A stretch of 64,000 nucleotides of DNA from Methylobacterium oryzae (GTDB lineage Bacteria > Pseudomonadota > Alphaproteobacteria > Rhizobiales > Beijerinckiaceae), in contig NZ_CP090349.1 of the NCBI RefSeq assembly GCF_021398735.1, positions 5,640,001-5,704,000 of the forward strand. The letters run 5' to 3'. The notes under the pieces were generated by a model that was given only the letters and a program-made list of their open reading frames with translations, was not told the origin of the DNA and searched no databases. The position numbers and the translations under genes were made by a program. Within the stretch, counting starts at the first letter, position 1, and each line of letters opens with the position of its first letter. Shown one piece after another: positions 9,200-19,453 of this stretch.

Positions 9200-9257
9200 C
9201 TACGCTACGCTTCGGCACCTCAGGATGAGGGTGTGGGTGGGAACGAGCGATGCGTCA

Positions 9258-10319
9258 TCACACCGGCCCCGTGCGCGATTCCGAAAAAACCGGCTCCGCC
9301 CGCTTCTCCAGCCAGCGGGCGATCCGCGCCGGATCGACCGCGTCGAGGGTCGGCGGGTTCCAGCGCGGGCTCTTGTCCTTGTCGATCACCGCGGCGCGGA
9401 TGCCTTCGCGGAAATCGCCCTCCGCCAGCAGGGCCAGCGAGGCGTGGAACTCGCGCTCCAGGCAGGCTTCCAGGTTCGGCGCGCCGCGGCCGAGCCGCAG
9501 GAGGCACAGCGTCAGGACGAGGCTCGACGGCGCCTTGGTCAGGAGCGTCGCCCGGGTCGCGGCGGCGAAGTCCGAGCCGTCCGCCGCCAGGGCCGACAGG
9601 ATCTCGTCCACCATGTCGAAGGCGAAGCAGCGGTCGATCACCGCCCGGTGCGCGGCGAGCGGTGCCGGCTCCGGATCACGGGCGAGCCGTGCGATCGCGT
9701 CCCGCACGCCCGCCTGCCCGGCATCCGGGTCGACCGCCACGAGGGCGTCGATCAGGTCAGGCAGACCCGCGGAGGGCACCAGGGCGCCGGCCAGCCGGCA
9801 GAAGATCGCGTCGGCGGCGCCGACCGGCTCGCCGGTCAGGCCGAGATAGGTGCCGAGTTCCCCGGGCGCGCGCGGCAGCAGCCACGTTCCGCCGACATCC
9901 GGCAGGTAGCCGATGCCGGTCTCCGGCATGGCGACGCGGGAACGCTCGGTGACGATCCGGTGCGCGGCGTGGCCCGCGAGCCCGACACCCCCGCCCATGG
10001 TGATGCCGTCCATGACCGCCACGAAGGGCTTCTCGTAGGCGGCGATGCGCGCATCGAGCCTGTACTCGTCCCGCCAGAAGGTCTCGGCGAAGGCGGTGTC
10101 GGGGCTGTCGTAGAGGGAGCGCAGGTCGCCGCCGGCGCACAGGCCGCGCTCGCCCTCCCCGGTGAGCAGCACCGCGGCGATGCCCGGATCGGCCGAGAAC
10201 CGGTCGAGCGCCCGGTCGATCTCGCCGACCATGCCGTGGGTCAGGGCATTGAGGGCCTTCGGCCGGTTGAGCCGCAGCCGGCCCAGGGCGCCGACACGCT
10301 CGACGATCACGTCGCTCAT
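9258..10319 (-). CDS. 3-hydroxyisobutyryl-CoA hydrolase (crotonase family)
   Basis: A 353-residue crotonase-family protein of the length typical of 3-hydroxyisobutyryl-CoA hydrolase rather than a simple hydratase. It has LCAGGDLRSLYD, GITMGGGVGLAGHA and the MPETGIGYLPDVGG segment whose Glu and Asp are characteristic of the hydrolase. It frees 3-hydroxyisobutyrate from its CoA ester, supplying MmsB. The ATG overlaps the stop of the acyl-CoA dehydrogenase gene by four bases (ATGA), indicating coupled translation. Confidence 0.9.
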   Translation of the reverse strand: MSDVIVERVGALGRLRLNRPKALNALTHGMVGEIDRALDRFSADPGIAAVLLTGEGERGLCAGGDLRSLYDSPDTAFAETFWRDEYRLDARIAAYEKPFVAVMDGITMGGGVGLAGHAAHRIVTERSRVAMPETGIGYLPDVGGTWLLPRAPGELGTYLGLTGEPVGAADAIFCRLAGALVPSAGLPDLIDALVAVDPDAGQAGVRDAIARLARDPEPAPLAAHRAVIDRCFAFDMVDEILSALAADGSDFAAATRATLLTKAPSSLVLTLCLLRLGRGAPNLEACLEREFHASLALLAEGDFREGIRAAVIDKDKSPRWNPPTLDAVDPARIARWLEKRAEPVFSESRTGPV

Positions 10320-11461
10320 CGGCGGCCCCCGGTCAGCCCGCGGGCGATGATCAGCCGCATGATCTCGTTGGTCCCCTCGAGGATCTGGTGCACGCGCAGA
10401 TCGCGGACGATCTTCTCCACGCCGTACTCGGCGAGGTAGCCGTAGCCGCCGTGAAGCTGGAGCGCCTGGTTGGCGACCTCGAAGGCCGCGTCGGTGACGT
10501 GGCGCTTGGCCATCGCGCAGAGCTGGGTCGCGGCCGGGTCCTTGGCGTCGAGCGCGGCGGCCGCGTGCCGCAGGAAGGTGCGTGACACCTCCAGGCTCGT
10601 CGCCATGTCGGCGAGGCGGAACTGCAGCGCCTGGAAGTCGGTGAGCCTCGCCCCGAAGGCGCGGCGGTCGCCCATGTAGGCGAGCGCCTTGTCGAGGGCC
10701 GCCTGCGCGCCGCCGAGCGAGCAGGCCGCGATGTTGAGCCGCCCCCCGTCGAGGCCGCTCATGGCGATCTTGAAGCCCTGGCCCTCGGCGCCGAGGCGGT
10801 TGCCCACCGGCACACGGCAGCCGTCGAAGCGCACCGCGCGGGTCGGCTGGGCGTTCCAGCCCATCTTGCGCTCGTCGGCCCCGAAGGACAGGCCGGGCGT
10901 GCCCTTCTCGACCACGATCGCGGAGATCCCCGCCGGGCCGGCCTCGCCGGTGCGGACCATGCAGACGTAGAGGTCGCTGGCGCCGGCGCCCGAGATGAAC
11001 TGCTTCTCGCCGGAGAGCACGTAATGGTCGCCGTCCCGCTCGGCGCGGGTGCGGAGCGCCGCAGCGTCGGAGCCCGAACCCGGCTCGGTGAGGCAGTAGC
11101 TGGCGATCCGCTCCATGCCCATGAGCGACGGCAGCCAGCGGCGGCGCTGATCGTCGTCGCCGTAGGCGTCGATCATCCAGGCGCACATGTTGTGGATCGA
11201 CAGGAACGCCGCCACGGTCGGGCAGCCGGTGCTGAGCGCCTCGAAGATCAGCGTCGCGTCGAGGCGCGACAGGCCGGAACCGCCGACATCCTCGCGGACG
11301 TAGATGCCCGCCATGCCGAGGGCGGCCGCTTCCCGCAGGGTCTCGACCGGGAAGGTCTTGTCGCGGTCCCAGTCGAGGGCGTGCGGCGCGATGTGCTCGG
11401 CCGCGAAGCCGAGGGCCATCTCGCGGATCGCGGTCCGGTCCTCGTCGAGCCCGAAACTCAT
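10316..11461 (-). CDS. Acyl-CoA dehydrogenase, probably isobutyryl-CoA dehydrogenase
   Basis: A 381-residue flavoprotein of the acyl-CoA dehydrogenase family. The FAD/substrate segments YCLTEPGSGSDA and ISGAGASDLYV, and the C-terminal catalytic glutamate region QILEGTNEIMR are intact. It would convert isobutyryl-CoA to methacrylyl-CoA, passing electrons to ETF. Substrate is inferred from its overlap with the 3-hydroxyisobutyryl-CoA hydrolase gene. The ATG follows GAGGGAG. Downstream order is hydrolase, mmsB, hydratase, unknown, ligase. Confidence 0.9.
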   Translation of the reverse strand: MSFGLDEDRTAIREMALGFAAEHIAPHALDWDRDKTFPVETLREAAALGMAGIYVREDVGGSGLSRLDATLIFEALSTGCPTVAAFLSIHNMCAWMIDAYGDDDQRRRWLPSLMGMERIASYCLTEPGSGSDAAALRTRAERDGDHYVLSGEKQFISGAGASDLYVCMVRTGEAGPAGISAIVVEKGTPGLSFGADERKMGWNAQPTRAVRFDGCRVPVGNRLGAEGQGFKIAMSGLDGGRLNIAACSLGGAQAALDKALAYMGDRRAFGARLTDFQALQFRLADMATSLEVSRTFLRHAAAALDAKDPAATQLCAMAKRHVTDAAFEVANQALQLHGGYGYLAEYGVEKIVRDLRVHQILEGTNEIMRLIIARGLTGGRR

Positions 11462-11529
11462 GGGCACTCCCTCATGTTCGTCAGCCACCGCGCGAGGTAC
11501 GCACATCGGCCGCCCCAAGGCGGGCCGTA

Positions 11530-11554
11530 CCCCCTCCCCGCGCGGGAGAGGGGG
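11530..11554. repeat. GC-rich hairpin between mmsA and the dehydrogenase gene
   Basis: CCCCCTC and GAGGGGG arms flank a CCCGCGCGGG-type core. In the minus-strand transcript this sits between mmsA and the acyl-CoA dehydrogenase gene, where it may partly terminate or process the message. No T-run follows. Confidence 0.4.
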
Positions 11555-11583
11555 ACCCGGGCCCCACCTCGAGCCGTCGCGCT

Positions 11584-13080
<1,497 letters not shown>

Positions 13081-13128
13081 GCGCGCCTCCCTGTGATGTG
13101 GCGTTCGATTTTGGCGCACCCTATCAGG

Positions 13129-13142
13129 ATCGCTTGAGCGAT
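13129..13142. promoter_or_regulatory. Palindrome in the mmsA/lysR intergenic region
   Basis: ATCGCT-TG-AGCGAT is a perfect inverted repeat with 6-base arms, placed in the 116-base region between mmsA and the divergent LysR gene. That is where a LysR-type regulator would bind. It does not follow the T-N11-A pattern exactly, so the link is an inference. Confidence 0.4.
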
Positions 13143-13196
13143 AAAGCCGGATGCGCTTACAGCCGTCGTGCATCGATGCACAGCGAGGGTGCGATC

Positions 13197-14105
13197 ATGG
13201 CCAGGACGGGGCCCAACTGGGACGACCTCCGCTTCTTCCTCGCCGTGGCGCGGACCGGAACGCTAAGCGCCGCCGGGACCCGTACCGGCACCGAGCACAC
13301 CACCGTCGGGCGCCGGATCCGCGCCCTGGAGGAAGGGCTCGGCGCCCGGCTGTTCCACCGCAGCAACCTCGGCTACGCCCTCACCGAGGACGGCGCGAAA
13401 CTGCTCGGCGTCGCCGAGGCCATGGAGAGCGCGTTCCTGTCGGCGAGCGCCGCCACGGAGGCCGCCCAGGCGGTCTCCGGCACGGTGCGGATCGGCGCGC
13501 CGGACGGGTTCGGCAGCGTCTTCCTGGCCCCCCGGATGCACCGGCTCACCGCGCGCCATCCGGGGCTGGAGGTCGAGATCATGGCGACCGCCCGGATCTT
13601 CAGCCTGTCGAAGCGCGAGGCCGACATCGTCATCAGCCTCTCCGGCCCGCAGCAGGCCCGGGTGGTGGCGCGCCGGCTGACCGACTACCGGCTGCTCGTC
13701 TACGGGGCCGAATCCTACCTCGCGGGGGCCGGGCCGATCGCGGAGGTCGGGGACCTCTCGGGGCATCCCTTCGTCGGCTACATCGAGGACATGCTGTTCA
13801 CGCGCGAGCTGAACTATCTCGGCGCCCTGGGTCCGCCGGTCTCGGCGCGGCTGCGCTCGACGAACCTCCTGGCCCAGGTCCACGCGACGCTCGGCGGCGC
13901 CGGCCTCTGCGTGCTGCCTGCCTTCATCGCGTCGGCCCATCCGGGTCTCGTGCCGGTGCTGCCCGGCGCGGTGTCGCTGACCCGCTCGTTCCACATGCAC
14001 ATCCACGAGGATCACCGGAAGGCCGCCCATATCCGCGCCGTGGCGGGCTTCATCGCGGGCGAGGTGGAGGCCGCCGCCGCGCTCTTCGCCGGGCCGGCAG
14101 TGTAA
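13197..14105 (+). CDS. LysR-family transcriptional regulator
   Basis: A 302-residue LysR protein with the N-terminal winged HTH (about 5-65, containing GTLSAAGTRTGTEHTTVGRR) and a periplasmic-binding-protein-like effector domain (about 92-295). The ATG at 13197 follows GAGGG and gives the usual start WDDLRFFLAVAR. It is divergent from mmsA, so it probably controls the valine cluster and possibly the alcohol dehydrogenase gene that follows 86 bases downstream. Effector unknown. Confidence 0.9.
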   Translation: MARTGPNWDDLRFFLAVARTGTLSAAGTRTGTEHTTVGRRIRALEEGLGARLFHRSNLGYALTEDGAKLLGVAEAMESAFLSASAATEAAQAVSGTVRIGAPDGFGSVFLAPRMHRLTARHPGLEVEIMATARIFSLSKREADIVISLSGPQQARVVARRLTDYRLLVYGAESYLAGAGPIAEVGDLSGHPFVGYIEDMLFTRELNYLGALGPPVSARLRSTNLLAQVHATLGGAGLCVLPAFIASAHPGLVPVLPGAVSLTRSFHMHIHEDHRKAAHIRAVAGFIAGEVEAAAALFAGPAV

Positions 14106-14191
14106 GCACCGGCAGTTTCGCCCGGCGGTCGCAGGTCCTAAGATCGTCGTTCCGGCGCACCAGCGAGGTGCCGGGTGGGAGAAGCAAGAGA

Positions 14192-15355
14192 ATGGTCGCC
14201 TCGATCGCCCTGCCCCGGCTGATGCGCGTCGGCGCCGGCGCCTCGCGGCTCCTGCCGGAGGTGCTCGGCCAGCTCGGCCTGTCGCGGCCCTTCGTGGTCA
14301 CCGATCCCTACCTTGCCGGCAGCGGCCGCACCGACACGCTGCTCGAGCGGCTGACCAAGGCGGGCGCGCAGGCCACGATCTTCTCCGAGACTGTGCCGGA
14401 CCCGACCGTCGCCTCCGTGGAGGCGGCGCTGGCGGCCCTCCAGGCGGGCGATTTCGACTGCGTGGTCGGCTTCGGCGGCGGCAGCCCGATGGACACCGCC
14501 AAGGCGGTGGCGGTGCTCGCCCGCCACGGCGGCCACATGCGCGACTACAAGGCGCCGCGCCAGCAGGACGAGCCCGGCCTGCCGATCGTGGCGATCCCGA
14601 CCACCGCCGGCACCGGCTCGGAGGCGACCCGCTTCACCATCGTGACCGACGAGGCCTCGGACGAGAAGATGCTCTGCATCGGCCTCGCCTACCTGCCGGT
14701 GGCGGCCCTGGTCGATTACGAGCTGACGCTCACCAAGCCGAAGCGGCTCACCGCCGATACCGGCATCGACGCCCTGACCCACGCGATCGAGGCCTACGTC
14801 TCGCGCAAGTCGAACCTGTTCTCGGACGGGCTGGCGCTTCAGGCGATGCGGTTGATCGCCCCGAACCTGCGCCGGGTCTGGACCGATCCGGGCGACCGGG
14901 CGGCCCGCGAGGCGATGATGCTCGGCGCGACCCAGGCCGGCATCGCCTTCTCGAACGCCTCCGTGGCGCTCGTCCACGGCATGAGCCGGCCGATCGGCGC
15001 CCATTTCCACGTGGCCCACGGGCTCTCGAACGCGATGCTGCTGCCGGCGGTCACGGCCTTCTCGGCCCCGGCCGCGATCGACCGCTACGCCGCCTGCGCC
15101 CGCGCCATGAAGATCGCCGGCCCGGACACCGACGACCGCTCCGCGGTGTCGGCCCTGGTGGCCGAGCTCGAGGCGCTGAACGACGACCTCGACGTGCCGG
15201 GACCGCGGGAATACGGGATCGACCCGGCCCGCTGGGAGGCGCTGCTGCCCACCATGGCGGCCCAGGCGCTGGCCTCCGGCTCCCCCGCCAACAACCCGGT
15301 GGAGCCCAGCGCCGACGAGATCGTGGCCCTGTACCGGCGCGTCTGGGCGGGGTGA
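14192..15355 (+). CDS. Iron-containing alcohol dehydrogenase
   Basis: A 387-residue group III (Fe-ADH family) NAD(P)-dependent dehydrogenase. The nucleotide motif GGGSPMDTAK is at 95-104 and PTTAGTGSEAT at 136-146. Metal ligands are predicted as Asp193 and His197 in GIDALTHAIEAYV and the histidines of VHGMSRPIGAHFHVAHG. Substrate cannot be set from sequence; short-chain alcohols or hydroxyacids are typical. The ATG has a GGGAGAAG site upstream. It shares direction with the LysR gene and may be co-transcribed. Confidence 0.9.
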   Translation: MVASIALPRLMRVGAGASRLLPEVLGQLGLSRPFVVTDPYLAGSGRTDTLLERLTKAGAQATIFSETVPDPTVASVEAALAALQAGDFDCVVGFGGGSPMDTAKAVAVLARHGGHMRDYKAPRQQDEPGLPIVAIPTTAGTGSEATRFTIVTDEASDEKMLCIGLAYLPVAALVDYELTLTKPKRLTADTGIDALTHAIEAYVSRKSNLFSDGLALQAMRLIAPNLRRVWTDPGDRAAREAMMLGATQAGIAFSNASVALVHGMSRPIGAHFHVAHGLSNAMLLPAVTAFSAPAAIDRYAACARAMKIAGPDTDDRSAVSALVAELEALNDDLDVPGPREYGIDPARWEALLPTMAAQALASGSPANNPVEPSADEIVALYRRVWAG

Positions 15356-15411
15356 TACCCTCTCGGAGTAGAGCACATCCTGAGACGGGACATTCGACCC
15401 GCCGCCGTCTG

Positions 15412-15480
15412 TGCGAGCGGAGCGAAGCAATCCAGGGACGCGCCGCCCCGGGTCGCTGCGCTGCGCTCGCGATGACGGGG
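15412..15480 (+). repeat. REP-like dispersed repeat, copy A
   Basis: It begins GCGAGCGGAGCGAAGCAATC and ends GGTCGCTGCG...GCTCGCGATGACG. The ends are partly complementary. Similar sequence occurs at 33081-33150 and, more diverged, at 5081-5170. All three are in gaps downstream of convergent or unrelated genes, as expected of a REP-type element. Confidence 0.55.
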
Positions 15481-15486
15481 TGAGAC

Positions 15487-16716
15487 CTACTTCGCCGCCG
15501 TCAGCGGGCAGCCGCTCTCGGCCGGGGAGGCGAAGGCCTCCTTACCGGGGATCGTCGAGATCAGCTTGTAGAGGTCCCACGGACCCTTCGACTCGGCCGG
15601 CTTCTTGACCTCGAACAGGTACATGTCGTGGACCATGCGTCCGTTCGGCTGCACGATCCCGCCATGGGCGAACACGTCGTCCACCGGCAGCTCCTTGAGC
15701 TTGGCGTTCACCGCGTCGGTCTCGTCGGTGCCGGCCGCCTTGACGGCCTTCAGGTAGGACAGGACCGCCGAGTAGGTGCCGGCCTGGATCATGTTGGGCA
15801 TCCGGCCGGTGCGCTTCATGTAGCGCTGGCCGAAGGCGCGGGTCTCGTCGTTGGCGTCCCAGTACCAGCCCTCGGTGAGCGTCAGGCCCTGGGCGACCTT
15901 GAGGCCGAGCCCGTGCACCTCCGAGAGGGTGAACAGCAGCGCCGCGAGCTTCTGGCCGCCCTCGACGATGCCGTACTCGGCGGCCTGCTTGATCGCGTTC
16001 GAGGTGTCGAGGCCGGCATTGGCGAGCCCGATCACCTTGGCCTTCGAGCCCTGCGCCTGGAGCAGGAACGACGAGAAGTCCTGGTTCGAGAGCGGGTGAC
16101 GGACGCTGCCCAGCACCTTGCCGCCGTTGGCGAGCACGACCTTGCTGGTGTCGGCCTCCAGCGCCGAGCCGAAGGCGTAGTCGGCGGTGAGGAAGAACCA
16201 CGTGTTGCCGCCCGCCCGGGTCAGCGCGCCGCCGGTGCCCACCGCCAGCGCCCGCGTGTCGAACGCCCAATGGTAGCCGTAGGGCGAGCACGCCTTGCCG
16301 GTGAGGTCGCTGGTCGCGGCCCCGGTGGTGATGGTGATCTTCTTCTTCTCCTTGGACAGGCCCTGGACCGCCAGCGCCACCGAGGAGGTGGTCAGCTCCA
16401 TGATCGCGTCGACATTGTCGCGGTCGTACCATTGCCGGGCGATCGCCGAGGCGATGTCGGGCTTGTTCTGGTGGTCGGCCGTGAGGATCTCGATCGGCAC
16501 GCTGCCGATCTTGCCGCCCATGTCCTCCACCGCCATCCGGGCGGCCTCGACCGAGCCCTGGCCGCCGTACTCGGCGTAGAGGCCGGACTGGTCGTTGAGG
16601 ACGCCGATCCGTATGGCGTTGTCCGAGAAGCTTCCCTGCGCGGCCGCCGGAGCGGAGCCGAGCGCGGTCCCTGCGAGAGCGGCCGCCATCACCGCGCCGC
16701 CGATTGTCCTGATCAT
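15487..16716 (-). CDS. ABC transporter substrate-binding protein (branched-chain amino acid type)
   Basis: A 409-residue periplasmic binding protein of the LivJ/Leu-Ile-Val family (type 1 fold). A signal peptide with cleavage near APAAAQG is followed by IRIGVLNDQSGLYAEYGG, the family start. The AGGNTWFFLTADYAFG segment is also typical. Ligand is unknown: such proteins bind amino acids, urea, amides or aromatic acids. No permease or ATPase genes are adjacent, so it is either an orphan component or serves a transporter elsewhere. The ATG at 16716 follows a strong GGGGGGAG site. Confidence 0.9.
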   Translation of the reverse strand: MIRTIGGAVMAAALAGTALGSAPAAAQGSFSDNAIRIGVLNDQSGLYAEYGGQGSVEAARMAVEDMGGKIGSVPIEILTADHQNKPDIASAIARQWYDRDNVDAIMELTTSSVALAVQGLSKEKKKITITTGAATSDLTGKACSPYGYHWAFDTRALAVGTGGALTRAGGNTWFFLTADYAFGSALEADTSKVVLANGGKVLGSVRHPLSNQDFSSFLLQAQGSKAKVIGLANAGLDTSNAIKQAAEYGIVEGGQKLAALLFTLSEVHGLGLKVAQGLTLTEGWYWDANDETRAFGQRYMKRTGRMPNMIQAGTYSAVLSYLKAVKAAGTDETDAVNAKLKELPVDDVFAHGGIVQPNGRMVHDMYLFEVKKPAESKGPWDLYKLISTIPGKEAFASPAESGCPLTAAK

Positions 16717-16894
16717 GTCTCCCCCCGGTTCGCCCGAGTGCCCGCTTCTGAGGCGGTTCCGGCGGCACGATAGGGGACGACCCGGCGCCGCGCCACGGCC
16801 GGGGTCGGGCGGGAGCTGAAGGATTCCGCGGATTGTGACGCGGTTCCGATCGACCCGTTTCCGGACCGGCGACAACGGCAGAGGTTATAATACC

Positions 16895-16902
16895 TTAACC
16901 AT
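16895..16902 (+). promoter_or_regulatory. CtrA-type motif upstream of the pilus operon
   Basis: TTAACCAT matches a known CtrA half-site form. It lies in an AT-rich patch (about 16884-16908) 72 bases before cpaB. In Caulobacter, pilus genes are CtrA-controlled, so this is a sensible candidate, but the second TTAA of the full TTAA-N7-TTAA site is only partly matched (TACA). Confidence 0.4.
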
Positions 16903-16973
16903 AATTACACGAATCCCCGCGCAGGTTCCCGTCATGGACGGCAATCCGGCCGTCTCCGGCGCGTGGCGATGCG

Positions 16974-17789
16974 ATGAACCCAGCCCGTTTCGCCGTCCTC
17001 GGAATCGCCCTCGCGGCGGGCACCGGGGCGGCCTTCCTGATGAGCGGCGGCGATCCGCCACCGCCGCCACCGCCGCCGACGGCCGAGGCGCCGCCGCAGC
17101 CGACGACCGACGTGCTCGTGGCCGCCATCGACATGCCCATGGGCCAGGTGCTCCGGGCCGCGGACCTGCGCTGGCAGCCCTGGCCGGACGGCGCCGTGGC
17201 CAACGGCTACATGACCCGCAAGATCAACCCCAAGGCCCTCGAGGAGACCGTCGGTGCGTCCGTGCGCTCGGGCTTCCTGACGGGCGAGCCGATCCGCGCG
17301 CAGAAGCTGGTGCGCCCGGAGAGCGGGTTCATGGCGGCGATCCTGCCGCCCGGCATGCGCGCGGTCGCCATCGTCACCGACAGCCGCGGAACCAACTCGG
17401 CCGGCGGCTTCATCCTGCCGAACGACCGTGTCGACGTGATCCGCACCTTCCGCGACGAGTCCAATTCGCGGGCCAACAACAGCGACGTGCAGCTCTCCCA
17501 GACGATCCTCACCGACATCCGCGTCCTGGCGATCGGTCAGCTGGTCCAGGAGAAGAACGGCACCAACGTCGTCACCGGCGAGACCGCGACGCTGGCCGTG
17601 ACGCCCGCGCAGGCCGAGACCCTGGCGCTCGCCCAGAAGGTCGGCGCCCTGACGCTCTCCCTGCGCAGCCTCGCCGATGCCGGGCTGCCGCCGGAAGCCG
17701 TACCGCTGGCCGACGCGTCCGCCGCGCAGATGCCCGAACCCGCCCTGACCGTGGTGCGCTTCGGCGTCGCGCGGCAGCAGACGCCGTGA
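16974..17789 (+). CDS. cpaB: Flp/Tad pilus assembly protein CpaB (RcpC)
   Basis: This 271-residue CpaB/RcpC protein has an N-terminal membrane segment (about 6-24), a proline run (about 28-36) and a SAF domain (about 45-110), followed by the RcpC region with FILPNDRVDVIRTF. It acts in the periplasm with the secretin during Tad pilus assembly. It is the first gene of a plus-strand operon cpaBCDEF-tadBC. The stop is almost contiguous with the cpaC start. Confidence 0.92.
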   Translation: MNPARFAVLGIALAAGTGAAFLMSGGDPPPPPPPPTAEAPPQPTTDVLVAAIDMPMGQVLRAADLRWQPWPDGAVANGYMTRKINPKALEETVGASVRSGFLTGEPIRAQKLVRPESGFMAAILPPGMRAVAIVTDSRGTNSAGGFILPNDRVDVIRTFRDESNSRANNSDVQLSQTILTDIRVLAIGQLVQEKNGTNVVTGETATLAVTPAQAETLALAQKVGALTLSLRSLADAGLPPEAVPLADASAAQMPEPALTVVRFGVARQQTP

Positions 17790-17794
17790 CCGCC

Positions 17795-19423
17795 ATGACC
17801 GCTTCGCTGTCCCTCACGCGCCCGACGCGGCGCCCCGACCGCGGCCCGCGCCGTTGCTCGGCCGGCGCCCTCGCGCTGCTCGTCGCCCTGACCGGGCCGG
17901 CCTCTTCCCAGGACCGCCAGACCTTCGGCCCGGCGCCGATCCTCACGGTCGGAGCCGCGGAAGCGAGCTCGACCCGGCGGGTCGAGCTGACCGCGGGCCG
18001 GTCCGTCATCGTCGACCTGCCGCGGGACGCCAAGGAGGTGTTCGTGGCCAACCCCGCGGTGGCCAACGCCGTGGTCCGCTCGACCCGCAAGGTCTTCGTG
18101 ATCGGCATGGCGGACGGCGCGACCTCGATCTTCATCATGGATGCCGAGGGCCGCCAGATTGCCGCCCTCGACGTGACGGTGGCGCGGGACCTGAACCTCG
18201 GGACCCTGCGCGAGCTGCTCAACCAGAGCATCCCGGGCGGACGCTTCGACGTGCGCTCCTCGGGCGCCTCGGTGCTCCTGTCGGGAGCGGTCAACTCCTC
18301 GGCGGACGCGCAGCAGGCGATCGACATCGCCAACGCCTTCGTGGGCCTTGGCGGCGCCGGGGCCGCGGGAGCGGCGGGCGCGGCCAGCGGCGGCGTCGCC
18401 GCCGGCTCGCGGGGCGCGGTGATCAACAACCTCACGATCCGCAACAAGGACCAGGTGATGCTCCGCGTCACCGTGGTGGAGGTGTCCCGCAACGTCCTGA
18501 AGCAGTTCGGGATCAACATGGCCGGCAACTGGTCGGCTCTGAACCCGGTCGGAAACCTGGGGCAGACGCTCGTGAACGGCGGCACCGCGGCGGCCACGCA
18601 GGTCCCGGCGTACATCCCGAATGTTATCACCAACAACCTGCCCTTCCCGATCAACACGAACACGCCGACCGGGAATCTGGTCCAGGCCTCCGTGCAGGGG
18701 GGCGGCTTCTCGCTCCAGGCGACCCTGAAGGCGTTCGAGCAGGCCGGCGTCTCGCGCATCCTGGCGGAGCCAACGCTGACCGCCATCTCGGGCGAGGCCG
18801 CCAAGTTCCTGGCCGGCGGCGAGTTCGCGGTGCCGGCCTCGGCAACCTGCGCCGTCGGCGGCGTCTGCTCGCCCGGCATCACATACAAGCCCTACGGCGT
18901 CGCCCTGTCGTTCACACCGACGGTGCTGGCCGACAACCGGATCTCGATCCGCGTCGCCACGGACGTGACCGAGATCGATACGCAGCAGAGCTTCAACTAT
19001 GTGATCGGCAACACCTCGGTCGCAGTGCCGGGCACCCGGGTGCGCCGCTCCGAGACCACCGTCGAGCTGCCCTCCGGCGGTGTGATGATGACCGCCGGCC
19101 TGATCCAGCAGTTCAACAAGCAGGCGATCGCCGGCCTGCCCGGCCTGATCAACCTCCCGATCCTCGGCGCGCTGTTCCGCTCCCGCGACTACCAGCGCCA
19201 GGAGACCGAGCTGATGATCATGTGCACGCCCTACATCGCCCGGCCGATGGAGGCGAAGCAGGTCAGCCGGCCCGACGACAACTTCGTCGACTCCAGCGAC
19301 GGCCAAGCCGTGCTGCTCGGCCAGATCAACCGCATCTACGGCAAGGTCGCCCCGCCGGGCGCGGCCGCCGCGGCGCCGCTCGGCCGCACCTACCGCGGCC
19401 GCGTCGGCTTCATCGTCGAGTAG
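17795..19423 (+). CDS. cpaC: Flp/Tad pilus outer-membrane secretin CpaC (RcpA)
   Basis: A 542-residue secretin that forms the outer-membrane pore of the Tad pilus. It has a signal peptide, an N-terminal pilus-formation domain with DLPRDAKEVFVANP, a BON-like segment, and the C-terminal secretin domain (about 340-490) with VRRSETTVELPSGGVMM and LPILGALFRS. The start is the ATG at 17795; an in-frame GTG at 17786 overlaps the cpaB stop and is possible. An extension further upstream would run through cpaB and is rejected. Confidence 0.93.
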   Translation: MTASLSLTRPTRRPDRGPRRCSAGALALLVALTGPASSQDRQTFGPAPILTVGAAEASSTRRVELTAGRSVIVDLPRDAKEVFVANPAVANAVVRSTRKVFVIGMADGATSIFIMDAEGRQIAALDVTVARDLNLGTLRELLNQSIPGGRFDVRSSGASVLLSGAVNSSADAQQAIDIANAFVGLGGAGAAGAAGAASGGVAAGSRGAVINNLTIRNKDQVMLRVTVVEVSRNVLKQFGINMAGNWSALNPVGNLGQTLVNGGTAAATQVPAYIPNVITNNLPFPINTNTPTGNLVQASVQGGGFSLQATLKAFEQAGVSRILAEPTLTAISGEAAKFLAGGEFAVPASATCAVGGVCSPGITYKPYGVALSFTPTVLADNRISIRVATDVTEIDTQQSFNYVIGNTSVAVPGTRVRRSETTVELPSGGVMMTAGLIQQFNKQAIAGLPGLINLPILGALFRSRDYQRQETELMIMCTPYIARPMEAKQVSRPDDNFVDSSDGQAVLLGQINRIYGKVAPPGAAAAAPLGRTYRGRVGFIVE

Positions 19424-19453
19424 CGCCCCGCCGCGCCTCCCAGGATCGGACCC

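Noticed and set aside
16835..17794. Upstream extension of cpaC
   Set aside because: It would overlap all of cpaB and has no family similarity.
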